From: Ignavibacteriota bacterium
Lineage (GTDB): Bacteria > Bacteroidota > Ignavibacteria > Ignavibacteriales > Melioribacteraceae
Direction of reading: 5' to 3'
Length of the DNA stretch: 64,000 nt
Assembly: GCA_016708125.1 (NCBI GenBank)
Contig: JADJGF010000001.1
Location: 1,262,001 to 1,326,000 of the forward strand
Below are positions 36,464-46,740 of the stretch, one piece after another; the first letter of the stretch is position 1, and the number at the start of each line of letters is the position of its first letter. A program made the translations under genes and the position numbers. Below the pieces are notes generated by a model. The model did not search any database. It saw only the letters and a list, made by a program, of their open reading frames with translations, and was not told the DNA's origin.

Positions 36464-38251
36464 ATGTGTAAAATCATTATAAAAATTTTTGTTCTATTTA
36501 TTTTTGTTCTAACTTTTACAAATTGCAATGAAACGGAAAATCCAACCGAGACAAGTGATTCCGATATAACAAATAATTCCGATAGCGGAAACACAATTGT
36601 AGAAATAACCAGCGAAAACAAAGAACCACACGAAGATCCAAACGATTATATTTGGGAAGATACAAGTGTTACAAAAATTCAACTAAACGGAAATTCAATA
36701 AGTAGTGAAACAACAGCCGGAATTTCAATAAACGGAAGTATTTTAACAATTTCCGCATTGGGAAATTACGAATTAAGTGGAACGTTAAATAACGGTCAAA
36801 TTAAAATTGATATTGATGAAACTGATTTAACATCGGTTGAAAATTTGGGGAAATCTTCTTCATCAACAAGTGATGAAATTTTGAGATTAATTCTTAACAA
36901 TGTTGAAATTACAAATTCTTCAAGTGCACCAATTTATATTGCAAATTCACCAAAAACATTAATTGTTTTATCAGATAATTCCACAAATACTTTAGTCGAT
37001 GGCACAACCTACATTTTTGAAAATGCAGAAATCGAAGAACCAAATTCAACAATTTTTTGTAACGATGATTTAACAATTTGCGGAAACGGAAATTTAATTA
37101 TTGATGCAAATTATAATGATGCAATTACAAGCGAGGACGGCTTAATTTTAAAAAGTGGAAATATTAATCTAACTTCGGTCGATGATGGAATTAGAGGAAA
37201 AGATTATTTAATTGTTAAAGATGGTAATATAGAAATATCTTCAACCGGAGATGGATTTAAGTCTGATAATACCGAAGACGTAACTTGCGGATATGTTTCA
37301 ATAGAAAATGGAACTATCGATATAACATCTTTCGGCGATGCAATTTCTGCAATAACCGATGTATTAATTTCAAACGGAACAATCAATATTAAAACTACGG
37401 GAACAAATACAACAGCAACATCTTCCAAAGCAATTAAAGGTTTGGTAAGTGTTGTTATTGATGATGGAAATTTTATAATTAATTCTAACGATGATGCAAT
37501 TCACTCAAATAGCTCGGTAACGATAAATAACGGAACTTTTACAATTTCGGCAAAGGATGACGGACTTCACTCTGATAACACGGTTGCGATAAACGGCGGA
37601 ACAATAAATATTACAAGTTCGGTTGAAGGCATCGAAGGAAAATACATTTATATAAATGATGGAAATATTTATGTTGCTTCAACCGATGACAGTTTTAATT
37701 CATCAGCCGGTTCACGAACTGAAAATGATGATAACAGCTGCACATATATTCATGGCGGATTTATTGTTTTAGTTCCAACCAACGGAGATGGATTAGACAG
37801 CAACGGCGATTTGGAAATGACAGCCGGAACTGTAATTATTCATGGTCCATCGAGTCAGCCGGAAGTGATGATAGATTACAACGGAACTTTTAATATTTCG
37901 GGAGGATTTTTAACATCCTCCGGAAGTTCATCAAATATGACTCAAGCGCCAAGTTCAAGTTCATCACAATATTGCGTTAAGATAATGTTTAATTCATCAA
38001 TTTCTGCTTCTACAATTGTTCACATTCAAGACAGCGATGGAAATAATGTTTTAACTTTTCAACCACAGCATAAATATCAATCGGTTGTGTTTTCTTCATC
38101 AGATTTACAAAAAAGTAAAACATATTCTATTTACAAAGGCGGAAGTTCAACCGGAACAAATAAAAATGGCTTAATTGAAGGCGGAACGTATTCCGGAGGA
38201 ACTGTTTATAAAAATTTCACAATTTCGAATACTGTTACAAACGTTAATTAA
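36464..38251 (+). CDS. Cthe_2159-like beta-helix carbohydrate-binding lipoprotein
   Basis: The 595-residue lipoprotein (LTFTNC lipobox) has an acidic serine/threonine-rich linker. A long right-handed beta-helix follows, with recurring units such as DGLILKSGNINLTSVDDGIR, NGTIDITSFGDAIS and NGTFTISAKDDGLHSDN. The DDG/DGL turns resemble the calcium sites of the Clostridium thermocellum Cthe_2159 family, which binds pectic acids. A serine-rich C-terminal part (PSSSSSQY) follows. It is probably surface-exposed and binds polysaccharide. Catalytic activity is not evident. Confidence 0.8.
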   Translation: MCKIIIKIFVLFIFVLTFTNCNETENPTETSDSDITNNSDSGNTIVEITSENKEPHEDPNDYIWEDTSVTKIQLNGNSISSETTAGISINGSILTISALGNYELSGTLNNGQIKIDIDETDLTSVENLGKSSSSTSDEILRLILNNVEITNSSSAPIYIANSPKTLIVLSDNSTNTLVDGTTYIFENAEIEEPNSTIFCNDDLTICGNGNLIIDANYNDAITSEDGLILKSGNINLTSVDDGIRGKDYLIVKDGNIEISSTGDGFKSDNTEDVTCGYVSIENGTIDITSFGDAISAITDVLISNGTINIKTTGTNTTATSSKAIKGLVSVVIDDGNFIINSNDDAIHSNSSVTINNGTFTISAKDDGLHSDNTVAINGGTINITSSVEGIEGKYIYINDGNIYVASTDDSFNSSAGSRTENDDNSCTYIHGGFIVLVPTNGDGLDSNGDLEMTAGTVIIHGPSSQPEVMIDYNGTFNISGGFLTSSGSSSNMTQAPSSSSSQYCVKIMFNSSISASTIVHIQDSDGNNVLTFQPQHKYQSVVFSSSDLQKSKTYSIYKGGSSTGTNKNGLIEGGTYSGGTVYKNFTISNTVTNVN

Positions 38252-38368
38252 ATTTTCATTGAAAAATATAATTTGTGCTGATTTACAAAATCAGTATGAG
38301 TTATATTACTTTTCAAATCCTACACTTTTTTTGTAGTTTAATCCTCAAGAAAATAAATTACAATTTTT

Positions 38369-38941
38369 ATGAAAGAAAATTATTTTGAAGGAAAAGAGTT
38401 TAAGAATATTAATTTTTCTAAAAGTAAATTTGAAATTGCAGAATATGAAAACTGTTCTTTTATTGGCTGCAATTTTTCGAAAGTTAACTTAAGTAATTCG
38501 TCTTTTACTGATTGTAAATTTAAAAATTGTGATTTCAGTATGGTGAAAAATGCCAATGTGGCATTCAGAAAAACAGATTTTACGGAATGCAAACTTTTAG
38601 GCTTTCACTTTGAAAATTGCAATGAATTTTTGCTTTCTTTCTCATTTACAAATTGCCAATTAAACTTTTCTTCATTCCACAAAATGAAATTGCACAATAC
38701 AAAATTCATAAATTGTAAACTGCAAGAAGTCGATTTTACAGAAGCTGATTTTACAAATTCCAATTTTGAAAATTGTGATTTTACGGATGCAATTTTTAAT
38801 CGCTCAACTTTAGATAAATGCGATTTTTCAACTTCGTATAATTTTATTATTGATCCCGAAAACAATAAACTGGCAAAAGCTAAATTTTCATCTGCAAATG
38901 TTTTGGGATTGCTAGCAAAGTATAATATTGAAATTGAATGA
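38369..38941 (+). CDS. Pentapeptide-repeat protein
   Basis: Almost all of this 190-residue protein consists of A(N/D)LXX-type pentapeptides with many cysteines (for example NCSFIGCNFSKVNLSNSSF and NCDFTDAIFNRSTLDKCDF). It should fold as a right-handed quadrilateral beta-helix. The last ~20 residues (NVLGLLAKYNIEIE) resemble the C-terminal cap of Qnr/McbG-like proteins, which mimic DNA and protect gyrase. That relationship is possible but unproven. It is a single gene with no evident partner. Confidence 0.85.
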   Translation: MKENYFEGKEFKNINFSKSKFEIAEYENCSFIGCNFSKVNLSNSSFTDCKFKNCDFSMVKNANVAFRKTDFTECKLLGFHFENCNEFLLSFSFTNCQLNFSSFHKMKLHNTKFINCKLQEVDFTEADFTNSNFENCDFTDAIFNRSTLDKCDFSTSYNFIIDPENNKLAKAKFSSANVLGLLAKYNIEIE

Positions 38942-39052
38942 GATTTTAAATCATCATGATTATTCTGTGATTCAGTATTCTTAATTTGCAATCATTCTTT
39001 TATAATTAAAATTTTGATTAATTTTAACTCACCCGAATAACTTTAAAGAATT

Positions 39053-41520
39053 ATGACTTTTGAAAACTTTAAACTCAGACTTTCTCAAGCAAAAACTGAA
39101 GAAACAGTTAAATCAATTTATGCCGAATATTTTAAAATAAAATATGACACATCTGATAAACATGATTTATACACATCAAAAGTTTTGTTTGAATTTAAGC
39201 TTGATAAAAACTTTATTAATCTTAAAGCACTTGCATCAATATTAGCTCAAACTCTTTATTATGTTAGAAGACTAAAATATGAAGAAATAGAAAAGAAAAT
39301 TCCGTATTATATTTGCCTTGCCGATAAAAACGAAGCGGTAATTTCAGAAACAAATAAATGGATAAATTATTATTCAAATGATTCTTACGATTGGGAAAGA
39401 CCGCCAAGCAAACCCGATCCAAAATTGGTTGATCATATTGTTAAAGAACCCGAAACTCAAAAACTTCACATTTACAAAGTTTCAAACAAAAACGAACACA
39501 CTGTTTTTTATAAACTTTTAAAGACTTGCTTAAATCCTCAATTTCTGTTGGAGTTTGCTGATAAAAAAATTATTAACGAAGAAAATTTTGAGGCTGTTTT
39601 TGAACATTGGCGTGAAATTATAGGCAAATATATTATAAACGGGTACAAAGAATCTTATTACTTTCTCGCAAATATTCAAAGAGAAAAAATAATAATTGAT
39701 AAAGAAAGTAGTCGTGTTGTTTTTACTTTTGAAGATAAAAATTCCAAAACTCAAAAAATATTAATGAATGATTATGAGTATTTCTGGAATTTATATAATT
39801 ACGTTGAAGAAGCAGAAACAATAAACGGAATCCATGCAAAATTAGATAGATTAACTGATGAAAGCCAAAGAAGATTCGAGGGTGAGTTTTACACTCCTTT
39901 ACGTTTTGCTAAAAAAGCTATAAGATATTTTGAAGATGTCTTAGGTAAAAATTGGTACAAAACCGGAAAATATAGAATTTGGGATATGGCTGCCGGAACC
40001 GGAAATTTAGAATATCATTTGCCGGCTGATGCTTATCAATATCTTTATCTTTCTACTTTGCATGCAAGCGAAGCTGATCACTTAAAAAAAGTTTTCCCCG
40101 GAGCAGCTTGTTTTCAGTATGATTATCTGAATGACGATATTGAATACTTATTTAACAAAGATGCTCTTCCTTTTAAACCTAATTGGAAATTACCGGAAAA
40201 ACTTAGAGATGAATTAAATGATAAATCAATTACTTGGATCGTTTATATAAATCCCCCGTTTGCAACTGCTCAAGTCGGTGGCGCAAATGCCAAAAGAGAT
40301 GAAAAAACAGAAGTAAGCAAAACAAAAATTGAAACAATAATGACCAAAGAAAATATTGGTCATGCAAAAAGAGAATTGTTTGCTCAATTCATGTTTAGAA
40401 TTGCAAAGGAAATGCCGTCTAAAACTTTTTTTGGAATGTTTTCAACATTAAAATACTTAAATGCTCCGGATAGTGTTGAATTTCGAAATGAACATTTTAA
40501 TTTTGAATTTGTGAAGGGATTTGTTTTTAAATCAACAAACTTTCATGGCGTTACTGGAACATTTCCAATCGGATTTTTACTTTGGAATCTAGAGAAAAAA
40601 AACAATATAAATAAAATTCAACTGGAAATTTGTAACGATGAATCAAAATCAATTGGTTATAAATATATCAGCTTAATAACAAAAAATGATGTAATTAATA
40701 AATGGTTTTCTCGTCCGGAAAATTCAAAAGATTTTATTTTACCTCCGTTAAGCAATGGAATTACTGTTAAAGAAGATAACACAGACACAAGACATAGAGC
40801 AAGACCGGATTTTTTAGCATCTATTTGCAGTAAAGGAAATGATTTTCAAAATGCAAATTATGTTGTAATTCTTTCTTCGCCAAGTGTAAGCGCCGGAGCA
40901 TTTACTGTTACAAAAGAAATTTTTGAAAAAGCTTTAATCCTTTTTGCTGTAAGAAAAATTCCTAAACCAACATGGTTAAATGATAGAAATCAGTTTTAAA
41001 ACCAAGCAAAATTTTAGAAGATGAATTTATAAATGATTGTGTTGTTTGGAGTTTATTTTCAAATTCAAATGAAACTACTTCTCTAAGCAATGTTCAATAT
41101 CTTGGAAAAACATATAAAATAAAAAATGATTTTTTTCCATATTTAATTGAAACAGTAAAAAATTGGGAAATTAAAGATTCGGATTTCAAACTTCAATTAA
41201 CACACGATCTTGATAGATTTGCAGCAGTTTGGTTAAAAGATAAAAAGCTTTCTGAAGAAGCAAAGTCGGTGTTATCAAAAGGTAAGGAAGTTTATAAAAT
41301 TTTTTATGCAAACTTAAATTTAATGGCAACACAAAAATATAAAATCACAAATTGGGATTCCGGCTGGTATCAAATAAGAAGATGTTTAATAGAACACAAT
41401 ATCGGCAATGATAAAATTGACGAATTAAAAAAACTTAATTCAGATTTAGCTGTTAAAATTTTACCCCAAATTGAAGAATATGGATTTTTAGATAGAGATG
41501 AGGTTTATGAAGAAATATGA
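39053..41520 (+). pseudogene. Nuclease-adenine methyltransferase fusion (type IIG-like), frameshifted
   Basis: The first frame (39053-40999) holds an N-terminal nuclease-like domain with D38...E47-x-K49 in LFEFKLDKN, the PD-(D/E)XK pattern. It then has an N6-adenine methyltransferase core with DMAAGTGN at 311-318 and the catalytic NPPF at 400-403. The stop TAA 40997-40999 falls in a T run. One extra T there would join a second frame that runs to 41520 (LKPSKILEDEF onward) as one ~822-residue protein. The tail is probably the target-recognition part. It resembles single-chain type IIG restriction-modification enzymes. As written it is broken, unless the missing T is an assembly error. Confidence 0.65.
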
Positions 41521-41664
41521 AGTTTTGTGTTTTATTTTTTCTCTTAATGTTGATGATAAAAATTAAGACACCCCAACTTATTATATTGCATTTGTGACCA
41601 ACATTTATTTCATTATGTTTAATCCTCATCAACAAATTAAATAACTTTATGAAGGTTAAATATT

Positions 41665-42228
41665 ATGAATAGATCAAGTTTTATAATTACAGCTTTTTCA
41701 GCGTTTCCATTATTTGCATTTTCAAAATTAAAATCGATTGGTGAAGAAAGAACAAAAAAGGGATTCAAAGTCAATAAAGGTGAAGCCCGTTTTGGTGAAC
41801 ATTACAAAATGAAAGGTGTTACACTTAACAATTTGGATATCAAAATTTCGGGTAAGGATTCTGGGGGTGAGCAGGCTGTTTTTGAGCAAACAGGATTAAC
41901 TCCAAATGGCGGACCGCCTCTCCACATTCATCTATTTCAAGATGAATGGTTTTATGTAATAGAAGGCGATTACAAATTTCAAGTTGGTGATGATTTCTAT
42001 AATTTGAAATCCGGAGATACAATATTTTTACCAAAAAATGTTCAACATGCTTTTTTACAGCTTACAGAGAAAGGCAAAATGATTGTATCATATTCTCCGG
42101 CGGGCAAAATGGAAGCCTTTTTTAAAGCTACAAATAATTGGACATCTCCTCCAACAAAAGAAGAAATTAATAAAGTTTTTGAAGATAATGAAATGAAAGT
42201 GGTTGGTCCGCCGTTAAAATTAAATTAG
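41665..42228 (+). CDS. Cupin-domain protein
   Basis: The 187-residue protein has a hydrophobic N-terminal segment (FIITAFSAFPLFAFSK) that could be an uncleaved signal or membrane anchor, then one cupin barrel. Metal-ligand-like residues appear in PPLHIHLFQDEWFYVIEG and the second half in SGDTIFLPKNVQHAF. Cupins of this type bind small molecules or metal ions, and no specific activity is evident. GAAGG precedes the ATG. It lies 23 bases before a glyoxalase-fold gene, so the two are probably co-expressed. Confidence 0.75.
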   Translation: MNRSSFIITAFSAFPLFAFSKLKSIGEERTKKGFKVNKGEARFGEHYKMKGVTLNNLDIKISGKDSGGEQAVFEQTGLTPNGGPPLHIHLFQDEWFYVIEGDYKFQVGDDFYNLKSGDTIFLPKNVQHAFLQLTEKGKMIVSYSPAGKMEAFFKATNNWTSPPTKEEINKVFEDNEMKVVGPPLKLN

Positions 42229-42251
42229 CTTAATAAAATATTGTTTCTAAA

Positions 42252-42746
42252 ATGAATAAAAGTTATAAAGTTCCCGTACAAACAAGAATTGGTCATGTTC
42301 ATCTAAAAGTTTCGAATATAGAAAAATCATTAAAATTCTATAAAGAACTTTTGGGTTTTGATTTAGTAACAATGTACGGAAACCAAGCTGCATTTATATC
42401 TGCGGGCGGTTATCATCATCACATTGGATTAAACACTTGGGAAAGTGAAAATTCACCTCCGGCACAAAAATCTGGAGTTGGACTATACCACGTTGCTATT
42501 CTTTATCCAACCAGAAAAGATTTGGCAGAAATTTTTTACAGATTGATGAATGCAAAATATCCAATTTCCGGTGCGTCCGATCACGGAGTTTCTGAAGCAA
42601 TTTATTTAGAAGATCCGGATGGAAACGGAATTGAATTATATTGGGATAAACCAAAAGAACTTTGGCCTAAAAAATCCGATGGTTCGATTGAGATGTTTAC
42701 AAAACATCTTGATTTGGAAAATTTACTTTCTGAATTGGATAATTAA
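42252..42746 (+). CDS. VOC-family (glyoxalase-fold) protein, CatE-like
   Basis: The 164-residue protein contains one vicinal-oxygen-chelate domain: GHVHLKVSNIEKSLKFYKEL, ISAGGYHHHIGLN, YHVAILYPTRKDL and YLEDPDGNGIELYWD. Those blocks carry the family's metal ligands (H18, H in YHHHIG, E in IELY). It resembles the N-terminal half of catechol-2,3-dioxygenase-like CatE proteins, which have two such domains. Acting as a single-domain dimer is plausible. It follows the cupin gene and precedes an MFS gene. Confidence 0.82.
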   Translation: MNKSYKVPVQTRIGHVHLKVSNIEKSLKFYKELLGFDLVTMYGNQAAFISAGGYHHHIGLNTWESENSPPAQKSGVGLYHVAILYPTRKDLAEIFYRLMNAKYPISGASDHGVSEAIYLEDPDGNGIELYWDKPKELWPKKSDGSIEMFTKHLDLENLLSELDN

Positions 42747-42761
42747 AAATAATAACCAAAA

Positions 42762-43937
42762 TTGAAACACATAACAAAAACTGTTTGGATATTATCTTTA
42801 GTAAGTTTATTTACGGATGCCGCCAGCGAAATGTTATATCCGATAATGCCCATCTACTTAAAGTCAATCGGGTTTTCTATTTTACTAATTGGAATTCTTG
42901 AAGGATTTGTTGAAGCCGCCGCCGGTTTAAGTAAAGGCTATTTTGGAAAATTATCGGATAATTACGGAAAGCGTGTTCCGTTCGTCCAGCTTGGTTATTC
43001 ATTGAGTGCAATTTCAAAACCGCTGCTGGCAATTTATATTTTACCGCTTTGGATTTTCTTTGCGAGAACAATTGATAGATTGGGAAAAGGAATTAGAACC
43101 GGCGCAAGAGATGCAATTCTTTCAAGCGAAACAACAATTTATACCAAGGGAAAAGTTTTTGGTTTTCATAGATCAATGGATACGTTTGGCGCTGTTCTGG
43201 GTCCGCTTGCGGCTTTGTTATACTTACATTTTTATCCTGAAGATTATAAAACTTTATTTTTAATAGCGTTCATTCCCGGAATATTAGCTGTAATTACTTC
43301 GCTGCTTTTAAAAGAAAAACAATTTCAATCTCAAAAAAAATTATCAAATGTTAATTTCTTTTCGTTTTTAAAATATTGGAAACAAAGTAATTTAGAATAT
43401 AGAAAATTGGTAATCGGACTTTTACTATTCGCAATATTTAATAGTTCGGATGTTTTCCTTTTACTTAAAGCCAAGCAGTCTGGTTTGGATGATTCAACCG
43501 TAATTGCAATTTATATTTTCTATAATTTAATATTTGCACTGTTCTCATTTCCAATTGGAATAATTGCGGATAAAATCGGTTTGAAGAAAATGTTTATAAT
43601 CGGGTTATCTTTTTTTAGTGCAGTTTATTTGGGAATTTCCGTAAACGAAAATATTTACTTTTTCTTTGGAATATTTTTTCTTTATGGGATATACGCCGCA
43701 GCTACAGAGGGAATTTCCAAAGCATGGATAAGCAATATTGCCGATAAAAAAGATACGGCAACTGCAATTGGAATGTATTCAGCATTTCAAAGTATTTGCG
43801 CAATGATTGCAAGCTCAACGGCTGGATTATTATGGTTTAAGTTTGGAGCTGCAGTTACTTTTATGTTAACCGGAATTTCAACAATATTAATAATTTTCTA
43901 CTTTATAATTTTTGTACAATCACATAAATCTTTATGA
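42762..43937 (+). CDS. MFS transporter with TTG start
   Basis: The 391-residue protein has about 11-12 membrane helices. It opens with SLFTDAASEMLYPIMPIYLK, and the loop-2 motif reads GKLSDNYGKRVPF, as in the YfkF/BSU-like drug-efflux MFS group. IDRLGKGIRTGARDAIL follows. The start codon is TTG at 42762, 15 bases after the VOC stop. The last codon overlaps the kinase gene ATG. The substrate is unknown, and a multidrug or metabolite exporter is a fair guess. Confidence 0.8.
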   Translation: MKHITKTVWILSLVSLFTDAASEMLYPIMPIYLKSIGFSILLIGILEGFVEAAAGLSKGYFGKLSDNYGKRVPFVQLGYSLSAISKPLLAIYILPLWIFFARTIDRLGKGIRTGARDAILSSETTIYTKGKVFGFHRSMDTFGAVLGPLAALLYLHFYPEDYKTLFLIAFIPGILAVITSLLLKEKQFQSQKKLSNVNFFSFLKYWKQSNLEYRKLVIGLLLFAIFNSSDVFLLLKAKQSGLDDSTVIAIYIFYNLIFALFSFPIGIIADKIGLKKMFIIGLSFFSAVYLGISVNENIYFFFGIFFLYGIYAAATEGISKAWISNIADKKDTATAIGMYSAFQSICAMIASSTAGLLWFKFGAAVTFMLTGISTILIIFYFIIFVQSHKSL

Positions 43938-44662
43938 AGAATAATATTTCTCGAAATGAAATTATAAGCAAAATATCAAAAGTTATAAATAGTATTAAAT
44001 TACCTCATCCAACACGTGTTGCAATTGATGGTCCAGGAAATGCCGGAAAAACAACATTCGCAAATGAATTGGAAAATGAATTAATTAAATTAGAAAGAAA
44101 TGTAATCCGTTCAACAATTGATGGATTTCATCATCCGCCGGAATTTAGGAGACGACAAGGACAATTTTCTCCCAAAGGATATTTGGAAGATTCTCACGAT
44201 TATGAATCAATAAAAAAATATTTGCTTACTCCGCTTGGTCCAAACGGTAATTTAGAATACATAGAATCAATTTATAACTTTAAAATCAATCAGCCGACAA
44301 ATTCAGAAATTAGAAAAGCTGAAAAAAATTCACTATTAATTTTTGATGGAATTTTTCTTTTTAAAGAACAGCTAATTTCAAATTGGGATTACAAAATTTA
44401 TATTGATGCTTCTTTTGAGAAAACACATCAGAGAGCAATTGAAAGAGACAGTGAATTATTTGGCGGGATTGAAAATGTAAACAAGTTATATAAATTGAGG
44501 TACATTCCGGGGCATGAAATGTACCTCTCTATGTATAATCCAATTGGAGTTTCAGACATTGCAATTAACAATGATGAATTTCAAACGCCAACTGTAATAA
44601 AGATTTCAAATAACAACTTAAATCAAAATTTACTTAGTTACTTTCCGCAATTAAAAATCTGA
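43934..44662 (+). CDS. P-loop kinase of the uridine-kinase family
   Basis: The 242-residue protein has a Walker A loop VAIDGPGNAGKTTFA near residue 30 and a substrate-site block STIDGFHHPPEFRRRQGQFS. A Walker-B-like LLIFDGIFLF and a lid region with ERDSELFGG follow. This is the uridine kinase/phosphoribulokinase fold, and nucleoside or pantothenate-like kinases share it. It starts inside the MFS stop codon (ATGA) and is translationally coupled. The 3' end overlaps the convergent gene by 12 bases. Confidence 0.82.
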   Translation: MKNNISRNEIISKISKVINSIKLPHPTRVAIDGPGNAGKTTFANELENELIKLERNVIRSTIDGFHHPPEFRRRQGQFSPKGYLEDSHDYESIKKYLLTPLGPNGNLEYIESIYNFKINQPTNSEIRKAEKNSLLIFDGIFLFKEQLISNWDYKIYIDASFEKTHQRAIERDSELFGGIENVNKLYKLRYIPGHEMYLSMYNPIGVSDIAINNDEFQTPTVIKISNNNLNQNLLSYFPQLKI

Positions 44663-45058
44663 AGCAAGAACAACGCTGTTTAATTTATCTGAAATTTGTT
44701 CATACACTTTTTGATCATCGTAAATTGATTTAATCTGAATGTCTTTGAACAATTCTGTATTTTCAAAATAAATTTTTGCTAACTGAGCTTTATAACTGAT
44801 TATTGCATTTCTAGAATTTATTGCTAAATCATTTAGAGCACTTACAAAAATATTATCGTTTTCCTCTGGAAATCTGTTTTTAAATTGTATACTAACAAAT
44901 ATTGCAGATTCTACAACACCTTCATTATCGTTAGTTAATGATTTATAACAATTTGCTACAACAGTTTTAACTTTCTCGCTTTTTGTCGGTTGTGCATTTA
45001 GATTGATTGAAAAAAGTAAAATAAGACTTAGTACTATTGCATTTTTTATTGTTTTCAT
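44651..45058 (-). CDS. Small exported protein of unknown function
   Basis: From the ATG at 45058, which has AAAGGAG upstream, the protein is about 135 residues with a signal peptide (IVLSLILLFSINLNAQ). The 48-base extension upstream would place charged residues before the signal and lacks a ribosome site, so I shortened it. The mature part is helical (SAIFVSIQFKNRFPEENDN) with no motif I recognise. It probably lives in the periplasm. Confidence 0.6.
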   Translation of the reverse strand: MKTIKNAIVLSLILLFSINLNAQPTKSEKVKTVVANCYKSLTNDNEGVVESAIFVSIQFKNRFPEENDNIFVSALNDLAINSRNAIISYKAQLAKIYFENTELFKDIQIKSIYDDQKVYEQISDKLNSVVLASDF

Positions 45059-45224
45059 TTTGAAGCTCCTTTCGATTTTTTTTACAAAGAATAGCTCAAA
45101 TGCCATACCAAAAATAAAAATCGATCGTAACTTGTTTGGTTATAATAGATTATGAAAATTATTACACTGTTATATACTTTTAAATGGATGCCACGTTTGT
45201 GCAGTAACTTTTAAAAAAGTGTTG

Positions 45225-45240
45225 TAACTTATTTAAGTTA
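45225..45240. promoter_or_regulatory. Palindrome upstream of the small exported gene
   Basis: TAACTTATTTAAGTTA pairs perfectly as 7-bp arms around TT. It is about 167 bases upstream of the 45058 start and 58 bases after the end of the NtrC-type gene. It could be an operator for the small gene or a weak transcription end for the regulator operon. No flanking T run helps to decide. Confidence 0.35.
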
Positions 45241-45297
45241 AATGAATTAAACCAAAAGGTAGAATTGTTGCTTTTTTAGTTTTGTGGCAATGAGTTT

Positions 45298-46740
45298 TCA
45301 CTCGAATATATCTTCATCTTTTTCTTTTAAACGCTGAATTCTATTGTTCAATGCGCGTCTTGTAATTCCCAAAAGTTGTGCGGCAATTGTCTGATTGTTA
45401 TCCGATCTTTTTAAAGCTTCATTTATCATTAATAATTCTGCCGATTTAAACGTCGGAAACTGCGATGTGAAAATTATTGATCCCGAAAAATTTTCATTCT
45501 TATCATAAACATTTTTATCGGCAATATTTTCTTCGGTCCCGATTGTTTTTTTTCTAATACTTTCTAAAGATAAAATTCCGGAAGTGTGTCTGCTTACCGC
45601 ATCAAAAATAATTCCTTCCAATTCTCTTACGTTTCCCGGGAAAGCATAATTTGTTAAACTTGTGTAAAGTTCCTTCGGCGAAGCCGGTCTTTTTTTATTT
45701 AATGTTTCTGAAGCAATTGTTAAAAAGTGACTAATTAAAATTGCAATATCTTCTTTTCTATCTCTTAACGGCGGAATATGAACATGATGTGCTTTTAATC
45801 TGTAGTACAAATCTTTTCTAAACGAATCCTCATCTTTCATTTTATCCAAATCTTTATGAGTTGCTACAATTATTCGTGCATCGGAAAGTTTTGCAACATC
45901 AGAACCAAGCGGATAATATTTGCCGTCTTGAAGCAAGCGCAAAAGTTTTACCTGCGATTCAATACTTAAATCACCGATTTCATCTAAAAATAAACTTCCG
46001 CTTTCTGCTTGTTCAATTAATCCGCGTCTATCTTTTTCTGCGCCGGTGAAAGCGCCTTTTCTGTGACCGAATAAAGTATCTGAAAATAAATTATCATCAA
46101 CTCCGGCAACGTTTAATGAAACTAATTCTCCTTCTCTTCCGCTTATCTGGTGAATTGCTTTTGCAATTAATTCTTTTCCAACTCCGGTTTCGCCGGTAAC
46201 CAGTACTGGTAAATTCGTTTTAGAAATTGCTTCAATATATTTAAATATTGAAATCATTTTTGAGCTGTTTGTAATTATATGAGAAAATGCTTCAGGAAAT
46301 TCCAATTTATCTTTGAATAAAGATTCTTTTAATCGCAAGTTTTCATTTCTAACGTTTGAAAAATATAAACCTCTTTTTATTGAAGTGATTAATCTTTCAT
46401 CATCAATCGGTTTAACCAAATAATCGAAAGCGCCTAATTTCATGCACTCAACTGCGTTTTCAACATCATTAATTGCAGTAATGATAATTACGGGCATTTC
46501 GGGAAAATTTTCTAAAATTTTTGGAAGCAATTCTTTGCCGGAAATATTCGGCATATTTATATCAAGCGCAATTAAAGAATATTCTTTTGATTTAAGCAAT
46601 TCCAAAACTTTTGTACTGTCGCTGCAAGTTTCAACATTATTAAATCTGTTTGAATTTAAAACTAATTCCGCCGATGAAAGAAAATGAATTTCGTCATCAA
46701 CAAGTAAAATTGGCTTAAACGGATTTAATTGAATTGTCAT
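45298..46740 (-). CDS. Sigma-54-dependent response regulator (NtrC family)
   Basis: The 480-residue regulator has a receiver domain (VDDE, phosphoacceptor D60), an AAA+ domain and a Fis-type helix-turn-helix (NQTIAAQLLGITRRALNNR). Walker A reads GETGVGKE and the sigma-54 loop is the canonical GAFTGA. It starts in the last bases of the kinase gene (four-base overlap), so the pair is one unit. Unlike the regulator at 4448, its loop is standard. No matching upstream sites or -24/-12 promoter were found nearby, so its targets are elsewhere. Confidence 0.93.
   Translation of the reverse strand: MTIQLNPFKPILLVDDEIHFLSSAELVLNSNRFNNVETCSDSTKVLELLKSKEYSLIALDINMPNISGKELLPKILENFPEMPVIIITAINDVENAVECMKLGAFDYLVKPIDDERLITSIKRGLYFSNVRNENLRLKESLFKDKLEFPEAFSHIITNSSKMISIFKYIEAISKTNLPVLVTGETGVGKELIAKAIHQISGREGELVSLNVAGVDDNLFSDTLFGHRKGAFTGAEKDRRGLIEQAESGSLFLDEIGDLSIESQVKLLRLLQDGKYYPLGSDVAKLSDARIIVATHKDLDKMKDEDSFRKDLYYRLKAHHVHIPPLRDRKEDIAILISHFLTIASETLNKKRPASPKELYTSLTNYAFPGNVRELEGIIFDAVSRHTSGILSLESIRKKTIGTEENIADKNVYDKNENFSGSIIFTSQFPTFKSAELLMINEALKRSDNNQTIAAQLLGITRRALNNRIQRLKEKDEDIFE

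Noticed and set aside
22494..40999. Programmed -1 frameshifting in corA and the methyltransferase
   Set aside because: Neither site has a proper in-frame slippery heptamer, and these families are not known to use frameshifting. Mutation or a homopolymer error is simpler.
45258..45271. GG-N10-GC match (AGGTAGAATTGTTGCTTT) resembling a -24/-12 promoter on the plus strand
   Set aside because: No plus-strand gene follows; it would read antisense into the NtrC-type regulator. The -24 box is also weak (GGTAG).
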